Notes: generated by a model from the letters alone, not told the origin. DNA of 8,579 nucleotides from Candidatus Dadabacteria bacterium (GCA_030624695.1 JAUXJP010000028.1:1-8579), one strand, 5' to 3'. Positions 1 to 6,016 are shown, counted from the stretch's first letter. Numbers and translations: made by a program.

Positions 1-34
1 GGAGAATACAAGGTACAGGGTGCAAATACAGTAA

Positions 35-62
35 TATGTGATATGTGCTATGTGCTATGTAA
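35..62. repeat. Four tandem copies of a 7-nt repeat (TATGTGC-like)
   Basis: Four consecutive heptamers are visible: TATGTGA, TATGTGC, TATGTGC and TATGTAA. The two central copies are identical and the outer ones differ at the ends. The array is non-coding and lies beyond the 3' end of the helicase-nuclease gene. It is a simple-sequence tract that could vary in copy number; no function is evident. Confidence 0.6.
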
Positions 63-74
63 TAAAAAAAATGG

Positions 75-94
75 ATTCCCATTTTCATGGGAAT
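75..94. repeat. Short palindromic element with ATTCCCAT/ATGGGAAT arms
   Basis: Perfect 8-bp inverted repeat ATTCCCAT (75-82) and ATGGGAAT (87-94) around a TTTC loop, followed by GACA. The layout (GGATTCCC, short loop, GGGAATGACA) resembles dispersed REP-like hairpins common in many Gram-negative genomes. That resemblance is from memory and was not searched. No T-run follows directly, so it is not an obvious intrinsic terminator, although it lies downstream of the minus-strand gene that ends at 289. Confidence 0.5.
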
Positions 95-109
95 GACAAC
101 TCATATGTC

Positions 110-130
110 ATGCTGAACTAGTTTCAGCAT
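110..130. repeat. Short palindromic element with ATGCTGAA/TTCAGCAT arms
   Basis: An 8-bp perfect inverted repeat, ATGCTGAA (110-117) and TTCAGCAT (123-130), with a CTAGT loop. It lies 15 nt from the preceding palindrome, and the two together look like a composite dispersed intergenic repeat. The wording GTCATGCTGAAC...GTTTCAGCATC is a familiar intergenic motif in several Gram-negative phyla (recollection, not searched). Confidence 0.5.
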
Positions 131-196
131 CTCTCTTTTGCAACTGCTAACTTGTTACCACATCCGTAAAATTTATAGCTAGGTTGTCCTGTTATC

Positions 197-305
197 TAAA
201 TAAAAATTTGAATGTAGTTATTTAGTAATTCACACGAAGTGCTTCAGTTCTAATAAAAATTTAAACTGGCTAATTTAGTAGTTGTTTTTCACTGCTGCAG
301 TTCTA
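197..305. repeat. Degenerate 53-bp direct duplication
   Basis: The same 53-nt offset relates several matched blocks: TAAAAATTT at 201-209 and 254-262, TTTAGTA at 221-227 and 274-280, and GCTTCAGTTCTA at 241-252 against GCTGCAGTTCTA at 294-305 (11 of 12). Intervening positions have diverged. The last block lies inside the final codons of the helicase-nuclease gene, so the duplication may have copied the end of that reading frame outwards. The non-coding stretch 131-196 shows nothing else I can support. Confidence 0.4.
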
Positions 306-2946
306 TCAAATATTGATCGACTACGCTTTGCCATAGCCGTTGGTTAATTTTCACCTTTTCTTCCGATAGCTCTTTCAGAAACAGGTCAGGGTCATTCTTC
401 CATTCGATAATCTTATTGACCCTTTTAAGGAAGGTCATGAACACATTCTTTCCGGGCTTTTTCAGGTCGAGTTCACAGTCAACAAAGCCCGTATTCACGG
501 ACGTTCTGAGGCCAATGAATGCAATCCCGACATCCACCGCATCTTTTTCAATATTATTAAGTTCACAAAATGCGTTTTTATATGATTCAAGCTGCTGGCG
601 GTGTTTCGAGTCCTGTTCCTTGTTCCGGTCAGTTTTCCAGTCGAGGATCAGGTATTTACCAGCGTTGCTGAATACAGCATCTATCTTTCCCCGGAACTTT
701 ATATCGTCTTCAATGTCTGATATTTTTGAGAATGGTACATCAAAGAATTTTTCTGCCTGGTATAGGTCGGGATATGATGAACGTACTTCGTCAGCAATAT
801 TAATAATGTTGTCCTGGAAAGGTTTGTAATCTTCTTCTACGGTATGGTCTTCACCCTTTAGATATTTTTCAGCCGCAAGATGGACTTCACTCCCGAGTTT
901 CAGGGCAGGGGAGTATTCCCTTATGTTCATAATGTTATTTACAAGGTATTCGAAGGGTTTTACATATGCAGAGGTAAAAGACAGGCTGCTTAGATTACAA
1001 AAATGATTATGAATAAATTCAATCAACCAGCTCTTATTGTATTCCAAAAGTTCCTTTGCTTTGTCGTATTCACGGTTTACAAAAAGGCTGTAAGCATCTT
1101 TCTGAAAAGAAAGATTTTCCAAATCCCCCTCTTTTTCTATTTCTGCAAGTGATGTTTGAACTGCTGAATCATTTAGATATTCGTTAGGTTTATCGGTAAC
1201 AATATAAAGGTTTTCTTTAGCCCTTGTGAATGCAACAAAGTTGATCCTGAGCAGTTCTTCCTCGAGTTCTTCTTCTGCTTCTATTCCCTTGGACTCGAGC
1301 ACTGCCCCGACAACATCATCCACAAAATTGGTCTGGCTTTTGGTTACGGAAGGAATATAAATGACATTATCAAACTCCTTACCTTTTGCCTTATGAATTG
1401 TTGTTAGAATGATATTCTTTTCATCTTCTATTTCATCTGTTGAAAGGTCAAAGGACTGTAGATAATCAAATATGTGATCAAGTTTTTTATTCTCAAGTAA
1501 AGTGAGTGACTCGAAAAATGCACCGTTTATCTTCTCGGCAGCCGAATAGTACTGTTTGCCATATGAGAGTGAGACCGGGATGATCAGTTCCCTGAAAAGT
1601 TTGATAAGGTCGTATTTTGTTTTTATATTTTCTCTTAGTTTCTTAAACCCCATGCAGTCTTTGAGCAGGTGGCCCAGCTTTTCATATTTCTTGTCTGCAA
1701 ATTCAAAAGCGTCCTGTATTGAAATGGGGAAGTAAGGTGTAAACATTGCATTCTTAACTTCCTGTATGTTTTTACTCAGTACGGCCCTTAAAAATGTGAT
1801 GATATCGTTCTTGGCATCATCGGAACCACTGAAAAAAGTAGTAGAGTACTCAAGCCCCATGTTGTCAAGCTCTTTGCCAAGGTCTGATATCTGGCTGTTT
1901 GTCCTAAGGATTACGGCAGTCGTCTTATCTTTTCCCGCAACCCGGGTTACGAGGTTTAAAGCATAAGGGATGAGGTTTTTTTTATCCGCATCAATGATTA
2001 CGGGTTTTTCACCATTTATTCCAAGTGCATTATTAAGGCCATTTAATTCTTCTTTATGAGAACTGTCTGCGGTTTTGGAAATGAAGTAGTCCCTGGAAAA
2101 ACCAAGTACCTGGTTTGTACTCCTGAAGTTTTCTGCTAATACAAAATGGGTGGAATCCTTAAATAGTTCGAAGTTGGAAATAGACCCGCCCTGGAAACCA
2201 AAAATAGCCTGCTTCTTGTCACCTACGGCAATAAACTTAATCCCGGATCTTAGGGCAATCTCCGCTTCCATCTTGTTTACATCCTGGAGTTCATCTACGA
2301 GTACGTAATCAAATTCAGGGTCTTTATTGAGTTTTAAATACTCGATGAGGAGGTCTGCATAATCAAAACCCTCGAATTTTTTAACTTCTTCGTAGTGGTG
2401 ATAAATTTTAATAAATTCATCAAGGAATTTTTCAAGTTCTACCCTGCTTACCTTTGAATCCTCCGGGAGGTATTTGCCCGATTCATCAACACTTCTATAC
2501 CCGGGCAGTATGCCAAAACTTTTGAGGTAACGTATGAGGTTTTCAATTTTGGGCACAAGAGAATCAAGAATATATTTCTCGGAGTAATTTAATATCCTGT
2601 TTTCCTTTATATAAAGGTAGATAGAAAACCTGAGCAGGTTTGAAGAGATAATGTCCTGGTTGTCGAGGCTGCTTAGTGCATAAGAATGAAATGTGAAGAC
2701 ATTGAGCTTTGCGATATCGAAGCTGATATTTTCTTCATCCCTTATTTTCAGGATCCTCTCTTCCATCTCACGCTTGGCCTTTTCCGTGAAGGTTAAACAG
2801 AGAATTCTCTCGGGACTAAAACCCTGGTTTATGAGTGAAAGAAACTTATGTGCGAGGAGAAGTGTTTTGCCGGTGCCGGGGTTGGCGGTAACGAGTATGT
2901 TGCCCCTCGTGTCCAGTATGTCCTGTTTTTCCTTGTTTATACCCAT
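289..2946 (-). CDS. UvrD/Rep-type helicase fused to a RecB-like PD-(D/E)XK nuclease
   Basis: An 885-residue superfamily 1A DNA helicase with a C-terminal nuclease, presumably an ATP-dependent DNA end-processing or repair enzyme in the cytoplasm. Helicase motifs appear in order: Q motif around Q8, Walker A ANPGTGKT (21-28), motif Ia TFTEKAKRE (52-60), Walker B VDELQD (217-222), motif III GDKKQAIFGFQG (242-253), motif IV ENFRS (272-276), motif V TIHKAKGKEFD (516-526) and motif VI VAFTRAKENLY (571-581). The nuclease spans about 655-850, with H689, D756 in KIDAV, D769/K771 in LDWKTD and QQLESY (784-789) as the catalytic set. It resembles AddA but is clearly shorter than the usual roughly 1,200 residues, and no AddB-like partner is visible here. 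No Fe-S cysteine cluster is seen. The start at 2946 has no Shine-Dalgarno sequence but places the Q motif and Walker A at the normal distance. The family call is firm; the pathway is inferred. Confidence 0.93.
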   Translation of the reverse strand: MGINKEKQDILDTRGNILVTANPGTGKTLLLAHKFLSLINQGFSPERILCLTFTEKAKREMEERILKIRDEENISFDIAKLNVFTFHSYALSSLDNQDIISSNLLRFSIYLYIKENRILNYSEKYILDSLVPKIENLIRYLKSFGILPGYRSVDESGKYLPEDSKVSRVELEKFLDEFIKIYHHYEEVKKFEGFDYADLLIEYLKLNKDPEFDYVLVDELQDVNKMEAEIALRSGIKFIAVGDKKQAIFGFQGGSISNFELFKDSTHFVLAENFRSTNQVLGFSRDYFISKTADSSHKEELNGLNNALGINGEKPVIIDADKKNLIPYALNLVTRVAGKDKTTAVILRTNSQISDLGKELDNMGLEYSTTFFSGSDDAKNDIITFLRAVLSKNIQEVKNAMFTPYFPISIQDAFEFADKKYEKLGHLLKDCMGFKKLRENIKTKYDLIKLFRELIIPVSLSYGKQYYSAAEKINGAFFESLTLLENKKLDHIFDYLQSFDLSTDEIEDEKNIILTTIHKAKGKEFDNVIYIPSVTKSQTNFVDDVVGAVLESKGIEAEEELEEELLRINFVAFTRAKENLYIVTDKPNEYLNDSAVQTSLAEIEKEGDLENLSFQKDAYSLFVNREYDKAKELLEYNKSWLIEFIHNHFCNLSSLSFTSAYVKPFEYLVNNIMNIREYSPALKLGSEVHLAAEKYLKGEDHTVEEDYKPFQDNIINIADEVRSSYPDLYQAEKFFDVPFSKISDIEDDIKFRGKIDAVFSNAGKYLILDWKTDRNKEQDSKHRQQLESYKNAFCELNNIEKDAVDVGIAFIGLRTSVNTGFVDCELDLKKPGKNVFMTFLKRVNKIIEWKNDPDLFLKELSEEKVKINQRLWQSVVDQYLIELQQ

Positions 2947-3031
2947 TATAAAAATCTACCGAATTTACCTGAATCTTTGGATAAAGTATTTAAATCTAAG
3001 GATTAACAATAATCGTATATTAATTTAGTTA

Positions 3032-3036
3032 AAGGA
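3032..3036 (+). promoter_or_regulatory. Ribosome binding site of the DUF547 gene
   Basis: AAGGA seven nucleotides before the ATG at 3044, within AAAGGAA. It is one of only three clear Shine-Dalgarno sites in the window and fixes this start. Confidence 0.7.
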
Positions 3037-3043
3037 AATAAAA

Positions 3044-3793
3044 ATGATAAGAAAAATTTTACCCATACTGTTTATCCTGATTGGCCTTAGTATTGCCGGG
3101 GATGTTTTTTCCTCGGATACCGATTTTGACCATCAATATAGGAATTATGGCCTTATTCTGAATGACCATGTAAATAATGGACGAGTTGATTACGGCAAAC
3201 TGAAAACCAATTCAGCAGGCCTGGATATTGTTTTAGTAGAGTTTAGCGGTGTAACCAAAGCCGGGTTCAATACATGGGACAAACAAAAACAGCTGGCATA
3301 TCTGATAAATCTGTATAATGCGGCTACTCTTGACCTTGTTACTGATAACTATCCCCTGGGAAGTATTAAGGACATAGGTAAACCGTGGGACAAAAAAATC
3401 GTGAACCTTCACGGTGATACTATCTCACTTAACCAGCTCGAACATGAAGTCATACGAAAAAACTATAAAGAGCCAAGAATCCACTTTGCCCTGGTCTGTG
3501 CAGCAAAGGGATGCCCGGTATTAATCAGTGATGCCTATACCGGAGATAAACTGGAATCCCAACTCGAAGGTTCAACAAAAGCATTTTTATCTGCACCTGA
3601 TAAAAATAAAATAGATGATGCTAACCAGGTAATAGTTGTTTCACCGATTTTTGACTGGTTTGCAGATGACTTTAGTGCTAAGTCCGGTTCGGTTGTGGCA
3701 TTTATAGCCCCTTATTACTCAAAAAATCCTGAAGATTTAAAATCTTACCAGATTAAATATACTAATTACGACTGGTCACTTAACGATAAGTAA
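3044..3793 (+). CDS. Secreted DUF547-domain protein
   Basis: A 249-residue protein with an N-terminal signal sequence (basic MIRK, hydrophobic stretch about 5-18, probable cleavage near residue 24), so exported to the periplasm or surface. The rest matches DUF547: the tract NGRVDYGKL (45-53), AYLINLYNA (85-93), SLNQLEHEVIR (128-138), PRIHFALVCAAKGCP (144-158) with C152 and C157, and the terminal IFDWF (202-206). The biochemical role of DUF547 is not established; the conserved E, H and Cys residues have prompted suggestions of an enzymatic fold, which I cannot confirm. The gene is divergent from the helicase-nuclease (97 nt between starts) and lies 48 nt before a glycosyltransferase gene. A link to envelope synthesis is possible but is only inferred from position. 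Confidence 0.9.
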   Translation: MIRKILPILFILIGLSIAGDVFSSDTDFDHQYRNYGLILNDHVNNGRVDYGKLKTNSAGLDIVLVEFSGVTKAGFNTWDKQKQLAYLINLYNAATLDLVTDNYPLGSIKDIGKPWDKKIVNLHGDTISLNQLEHEVIRKNYKEPRIHFALVCAAKGCPVLISDAYTGDKLESQLEGSTKAFLSAPDKNKIDDANQVIVVSPIFDWFADDFSAKSGSVVAFIAPYYSKNPEDLKSYQIKYTNYDWSLNDK

Positions 3794-3841
3794 CTTTATA
3801 TCGTAATACTGCGGCCCGAACTCTTTAATATTTTCTAAATA

Positions 3842-4528
3842 ATGAAAAATGTTGATGTAATTATCCCTGTATACAACGAGGAGGGGTCTATCGGCCTTGT
3901 AATCGGTGATATACCAAAAGAAATTGTAAATGAAGTTGTCGTTGTAAATAATTTATCAACAGATAACAGCGTTGAGGTTGCAAAGCGGGCAGGGGCAACT
4001 GTGGTAGACCAGGACAAAAGGGGGTACGGCAATGCCTGCCTTAAGGGGATAGAATATGTTGATGCCAAAGCTGTTAAGCCCGATATCCTGGTATTTCTTG
4101 ACGGGGATTATTCAGACCACCCGGAAGAATTGCCTGCACTTTTAAAACCAATAATTGAAGATGATTATGACCTTGTGATTGGTTCAAGAACTACGGGTAG
4201 CCAGGAAAAGGGTGCAATGCTTCCGCAGGCGGTATTTGGAAATTTTCTTGCTACTTCTCTAATCCGTTTATTCTACGGATTTACTTTTACAGACCTTGGG
4301 CCTTTCCGTGTAATTAAATATGAAAGCCTGAAATCACTTGAGATGCAGGACACTACATTTGGCTGGACGGTAGAGATGCAGGTCAAGGCCCTCAAGAAAG
4401 GACTAAAATGCATAGAGGTTCCCGTAAGTTACCGTAAAAGAATAGGGGTATCAAAAATAACAGGCACACTAACGGGAACTGTAAAAGCCGGGTATAAAAT
4501 TATCTGGACAATTTTTAAATATTTATAA
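3842..4528 (+). CDS. Family 2 glycosyltransferase (GT-A fold, DPM1-like)
   Basis: A 228-residue protein with an inverting GT2 catalytic domain that transfers a sugar from a nucleotide-sugar donor; donor and acceptor cannot be told from sequence. Visible motifs are IPVYNEE (8-14), the nucleotide-binding segment VVNNLSTDNS (34-43, where many relatives have D-D/N-GS-D), RGYGNACLKG (60-69), the metal-binding DGD (87-89) within FLDGDYSDHPEEL, GSRTTG (114-119) and TDLGPFR (150-156). It has no transmembrane segments, unlike the longer polyprenyl-phosphate glycosyltransferases, so it is probably cytosolic or peripheral at the inner membrane. The ATG at 3842 has no Shine-Dalgarno sequence, but the catalytic strand begins at residue 4, so no later start is plausible. 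The phosphatase gene follows after 21 nt, suggesting one transcript for envelope glycan or activated-sugar synthesis (inference). Confidence 0.92.
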   Translation: MKNVDVIIPVYNEEGSIGLVIGDIPKEIVNEVVVVNNLSTDNSVEVAKRAGATVVDQDKRGYGNACLKGIEYVDAKAVKPDILVFLDGDYSDHPEELPALLKPIIEDDYDLVIGSRTTGSQEKGAMLPQAVFGNFLATSLIRLFYGFTFTDLGPFRVIKYESLKSLEMQDTTFGWTVEMQVKALKKGLKCIEVPVSYRKRIGVSKITGTLTGTVKAGYKIIWTIFKYL

Positions 4529-4549
4529 TAAAATTCCCTTAAATCAACC

Positions 4550-5104
4550 ATGCCTGATAAAGCCGTATTTTTAGACCGGGATAAAACCATAATTCTGCCA
4601 AACGGGGACAACTATATCTACAGGATTGGTGACTTTTATATTCCTGACAGTTATATAACGGCACTAAAAAAACTGTTTGATAATGAATACAAACTTTTTG
4701 TAGTTACAAACCAGGGAAGGGTGGCAAAAGGCTATATGACCGAGGAAGACGTAACAGAACTGCATGAATATCTAAATGATATTTATAAAGATCACGGCTT
4801 TCAAATAGAGGAGTTTGCTTACTGCCCGCATAACCCGATGGGGCATGTTTCTCCCTACAATGTTGTTTGCCGATGCAGGAAACCCAAGCAGGGCATGTTT
4901 TATGATTTAATAGATAGATATGATATTGATGTTACAAAATCATGGATGGTGGGTGATACGGAGAGGGATATTGTTCCCGGCAACCTTTGCGGGTTGAAGA
5001 CGATACTTCTCAGGACCGGTTACTACATAGGTCCAGAGAATGCAGACTATATCGAAGATGATCTTGCCTCTGCTGCTAATAGAATTCTAATAACTAAAAA
5101 TTAA
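4550..5104 (+). CDS. HAD phosphatase of the GmhB/histidinol-phosphatase type
   Basis: A 184-residue HAD-IIIA phosphatase. The closest recognisable family is D-glycero-D-manno-heptose 1,7-bisphosphate 7-phosphatase (GmhB), which makes heptose 1-phosphate for ADP-heptose or S-layer sugar synthesis; HisB-N-type histidinol phosphatases share the fold. Motif I is FLDRDKT (7-13) with nucleophile D9 and acid/base D11. Motif II is VVTNQ (51-55), the catalytic lysine lies in CRKPKQGM (109-116), and motif IV is GDTERD (135-140). Zinc ligands are seen as C92-x-H94 and C107-x-C109. The length is normal for GmhB. The residue after D11 is K12 where the family nearly always has G (DRDGT). The start at 4550 lacks a Shine-Dalgarno site but is the only one that keeps motif I near the N terminus. 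The gene follows the glycosyltransferase by 21 nt. The exact substrate is not assignable. Confidence 0.88.
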   Translation: MPDKAVFLDRDKTIILPNGDNYIYRIGDFYIPDSYITALKKLFDNEYKLFVVTNQGRVAKGYMTEEDVTELHEYLNDIYKDHGFQIEEFAYCPHNPMGHVSPYNVVCRCRKPKQGMFYDLIDRYDIDVTKSWMVGDTERDIVPGNLCGLKTILLRTGYYIGPENADYIEDDLASAANRILITKN

Positions 5105-5140
5105 CGTATATAAAATTATTTCTTTATGTAGAATAGTGCC

Positions 5141-5368
5141 ATGTCAGAAAATATAATGAAATCAGCAGTACGTGTTTTATACAATTTCACGGATACTACG
5201 CAGGGTGTAGACAAAGAAGAAGTTCTAAGGATCTTTGGAATATCTAAAGACTTTAAACCCCAGGAAATAATGGACCTGTTGCTTGAGAACAATTATCTCA
5301 ACCCTTCCGACAGCGGTGATCTTTATTTCATTTCAGATGATGGCCTCAAGCTTATAAAAGCAATCTGA
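5141..5368 (+). CDS. Small winged-helix-like hypothetical protein
   Basis: A 75-residue protein I do not recognise. The arrangement resembles a minimal winged-helix domain: helix 1 (ENIMKSAVRVLYNF, 3-16), the segment VDKEEVLRIFGI (23-34), a recognition-like helix PQEIMDLLLENNYL (40-53), a short wing with a beta strand (DLYFISDDGL, 60-69) and a final helix LKLIKAI. The pattern of ENNYL, a hydrophobic strand, DDGLKLI is typical of the helix-wing-helix end of MarR/PadR-type or archaeal wHTH proteins. It carries no other domain, so it could be a DNA-binding regulator or a protein-interaction module. The ATG at 5141 is used; an in-frame ATG at 5156 is also possible, and neither has a Shine-Dalgarno sequence. 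It lies 36 nt after the phosphatase gene on the same strand. Coding is likely from the coherent amphipathic pattern; function is unknown. Confidence 0.6.
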   Translation: MSENIMKSAVRVLYNFTDTTQGVDKEEVLRIFGISKDFKPQEIMDLLLENNYLNPSDSGDLYFISDDGLKLIKAI

Positions 5369-5404
5369 TAAGATTCTTTTTTTATCTAACTAGAATACAA
5401 CAAT

Positions 5405-5430
5405 ATTAAAGGGGTCGGATTTAAGTCTTA
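5405..5430. other. Possible remnant of a REP/Y1-transposase-associated element end
   Basis: The tract ATTAAAGGGGTCGGATTT followed by AAGTCTTA is more G-rich than its surroundings and resembles the AAAGGGGTCAGGTCTTA-type end motif that flanks REP-associated (Y1) transposase genes in many bacteria. This is recollection only. There is no transposase gene and no matching end nearby, so it is at most a scar. The rest of 5369-5458 shows no convincing terminator or RNA. Confidence 0.25.
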
Positions 5431-5458
5431 GTTAATTTGCGGTTATTTTGAGAAAATG

Positions 5459-5532
5459 CGTCCCCGAGAGGACTCGAACCTCTGACCCCCAGATTAGGAA
5501 TCTGGTGCTCTATCCTGCTGAGCTACGGGGAC
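5459..5532 (-). tRNA. tRNA-Arg, anticodon CCU
   Basis: A complete 74-nt cloverleaf on the minus strand. The acceptor stem is GTCCCCG (5526-5532, complement) pairing with CGGGGAC (5460-5466, complement). The D arm is GCTC-AGCAGGATA-GAGC. The anticodon stem CCAGA/TCTGG encloses the loop TTCCTAA, with anticodon CCT at 5496-5498. The variable loop has five bases, and the T arm is AGAGG-TTCGAGT-CCTCT. The discriminator base is G at 5459. CCA is not encoded, so it must be added by nucleotidyltransferase. It reads the arginine codon AGG, which genes in this window use. It stands alone between the small winged-helix-like gene and the RHH gene. Confidence 0.97.
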
Positions 5533-5549
5533 ACTTAATAGAACGCAAT

Positions 5550-5577
5550 ATTTTAGCAAATTTTTTATAGATGTAAA
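5550..5577 (-). promoter_or_regulatory. Promoter of the tRNA-Arg gene
   Basis: On the minus strand, -35 TTTACA (5572-5577), a 16-nt spacer and -10 TAAAAT (5550-5555), each 5 of 6 to the sigma-70 consensus. The -10 ends 17 nt before the mature tRNA 5' end, leaving a leader of about 10 nt for RNase P to remove. Confidence 0.6.
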
Positions 5578-5619
5578 AAGATTTGAGTAAATAATGTGAA
5601 TTAACGATATTAATGAAAT

Positions 5620-5835
5620 TTATTTTGCTTCTTTATGCAGGATTTCATCAACTCTGAGTTTAACTTCCCCATGAAGGTTGTTATCAAGGTAAAGCTCAAC
5701 TGCTTCTCTTACAACTTCAGAAATACTTTTCCTGAGAGACCACTTTGTCTCTTCCAGTGCTTCGGCAAGTTCTGCTGAAACCCTTATATTCAGTATCTTT
5801 TCCAGGTTTTTATCGCTCTGTTTTTTTGCGGACAT
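5620..5835 (-). CDS. Ribbon-helix-helix (CopG/Arc-type) transcriptional regulator
   Basis: A 71-residue DNA-binding protein of the MetJ/Arc/CopG class. The ribbon strand is KILNIRVS (13-20), helix A is AELAEALEETKW (21-32) and helix B is SISEVVREAVELYLDN (37-52), with the characteristic S-x-S/T-E-V-V/I-R-E-A-V pattern. A lysine-rich N-terminal arm (MSAKKQSDKN) and a charged C-terminal tail follow usual practice. Such proteins bind palindromes as dimers. The start at 5835 has no Shine-Dalgarno sequence. The gene is divergent from the 94-residue protein gene, and the intervening 189 bp contain repeated TGTATTA half-sites, one palindrome lying over this gene's own -35 region, which suggests autorepression. 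Such small RHH proteins often act as antitoxins, but no toxin gene follows on this strand (the next gene is the tRNA). It is therefore better read as a stand-alone regulator. Confidence 0.85.
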   Translation of the reverse strand: MSAKKQSDKNLEKILNIRVSAELAEALEETKWSLRKSISEVVREAVELYLDNNLHGEVKLRVDEILHKEAK

Positions 5836-5873
5836 ATTTATTCGGGGGTCTCTTTTTTATATAAATTTAAAGA

Positions 5874-5879
5874 ATTATA
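5874..5879 (-). promoter_or_regulatory. -10 element for the RHH regulator gene
   Basis: A perfect TATAAT on the minus strand, 38 nt before the start codon at 5835. The -35 position at 17 nt spacing (5897-5902, reading TTACTG) is a poor match and falls inside the 21-bp palindrome at 5888-5908, as expected for a repressor-occluded promoter. Confidence 0.5.
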
Positions 5880-5887
5880 AACCCTTT

Positions 5888-5908
5888 TTTGTATTACAGT
5901 AATACAAA
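5888..5908. promoter_or_regulatory. 21-bp perfect palindrome, putative RHH operator O1
   Basis: TTTGTATTAC, a central A, then GTAATACAAA: perfect two-fold symmetry over 21 positions. It overlaps the -35 region of the RHH gene and lies just upstream of the -35 of the divergent promoter (5918). The core TGTATTACAGTA (5890-5901) recurs at 5954-5965. It is inferred to be the main binding site of the RHH protein encoded alongside. Confidence 0.65.
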
Positions 5909-5917
5909 TATACCATG

Positions 5918-5946
5918 TTGACATGATGTGTAAATTTGTCTATACT
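5918..5946 (+). promoter_or_regulatory. Near-consensus sigma-70 promoter of the 94-residue protein gene
   Basis: TTGACA (5918-5923, 6 of 6), a 17-nt spacer and TATACT (5941-5946, 5 of 6). It predicts a start near 5953, inside the second palindrome, and an untranslated leader of about 70 nt. It is the strongest promoter in the window and would need a repressor to be silent. Confidence 0.75.
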
Positions 5947-5950
5947 GATC

Positions 5951-5965
5951 TACTGTATTACAGTA
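5951..5965. promoter_or_regulatory. 15-bp palindrome over the transcription start, putative operator O2
   Basis: TACTGTA, a central T, then TACAGTA: a perfect palindrome that covers the predicted transcription start. It shares TGTATTACAGTA with O1, 64 nt away, so protein bound here would block initiation of the 94-residue gene. Confidence 0.55.
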
Positions 5966-5976
5966 TTAATGTCCTT

Positions 5977-5995
5977 TTGTATTATGGACATACAA
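5977..5995. promoter_or_regulatory. Inverted repeat TTGTAT-N7-ATACAA, putative operator O3
   Basis: TTGTAT (5977-5982) and ATACAA (5990-5995) around seven nucleotides. The left arm extends to TTGTATTA, identical to the left arm of O1 (5889-5896). A further imperfect half-site, TATTACAA, follows at 5996-6003. It lies in the predicted leader of the 94-residue gene. Confidence 0.45.
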
Positions 5996-6011
5996 TATTA
6001 CAATCATAAAT

Positions 6012-6016
6012 GGAGG
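6012..6016 (+). promoter_or_regulatory. Ribosome binding site that sets the 94-residue start
   Basis: GGAGG, eight nucleotides before the ATG at 6025. It overlaps the third base of an upstream in-frame ATG at 6010, which would place the Shine-Dalgarno site inside the coding region. The downstream ATG is therefore preferred. Confidence 0.85.

Noticed and set aside
35..130. CRISPR array
   Set aside because: The repeats are seven nucleotides long and directly adjacent, without spacers, and no cas gene is present; the helicase-nuclease lacks the Cas4 cysteine cluster.
416..829. 137-residue plus-strand open frame
   Set aside because: It lies wholly opposite the nuclease domain of the helicase gene and shows no family motif; an antisense shadow. 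The same applies to 1766-1966 and 2693-3028.
2947..3043. Bacteroidota-type promoter (TTG...TAnnTTTG) for the helicase-nuclease gene
   Set aside because: TACTTTAT on the minus strand fits only part of the motif, and other promoters here are sigma-70-like; the A/T-rich divergent gap gives no convincing match for either gene.
3835..4068. Minus-strand frames opposite the glycosyltransferase (also 4429-4611)
   Set aside because: They run antisense to a well-supported gene, with compositions typical of shadow frames.
5369..5400. Intrinsic terminator after the winged-helix-like gene (GATAA...TTATC with a T-run)
   Set aside because: The possible stem is five A/T-rich pairs and the T-run lies in the loop rather than after the stem.
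5459..5532. tRNA-Arg as a prophage or island attachment site
   Set aside because: No integrase gene and no duplicated tRNA 3' end is visible in the window.
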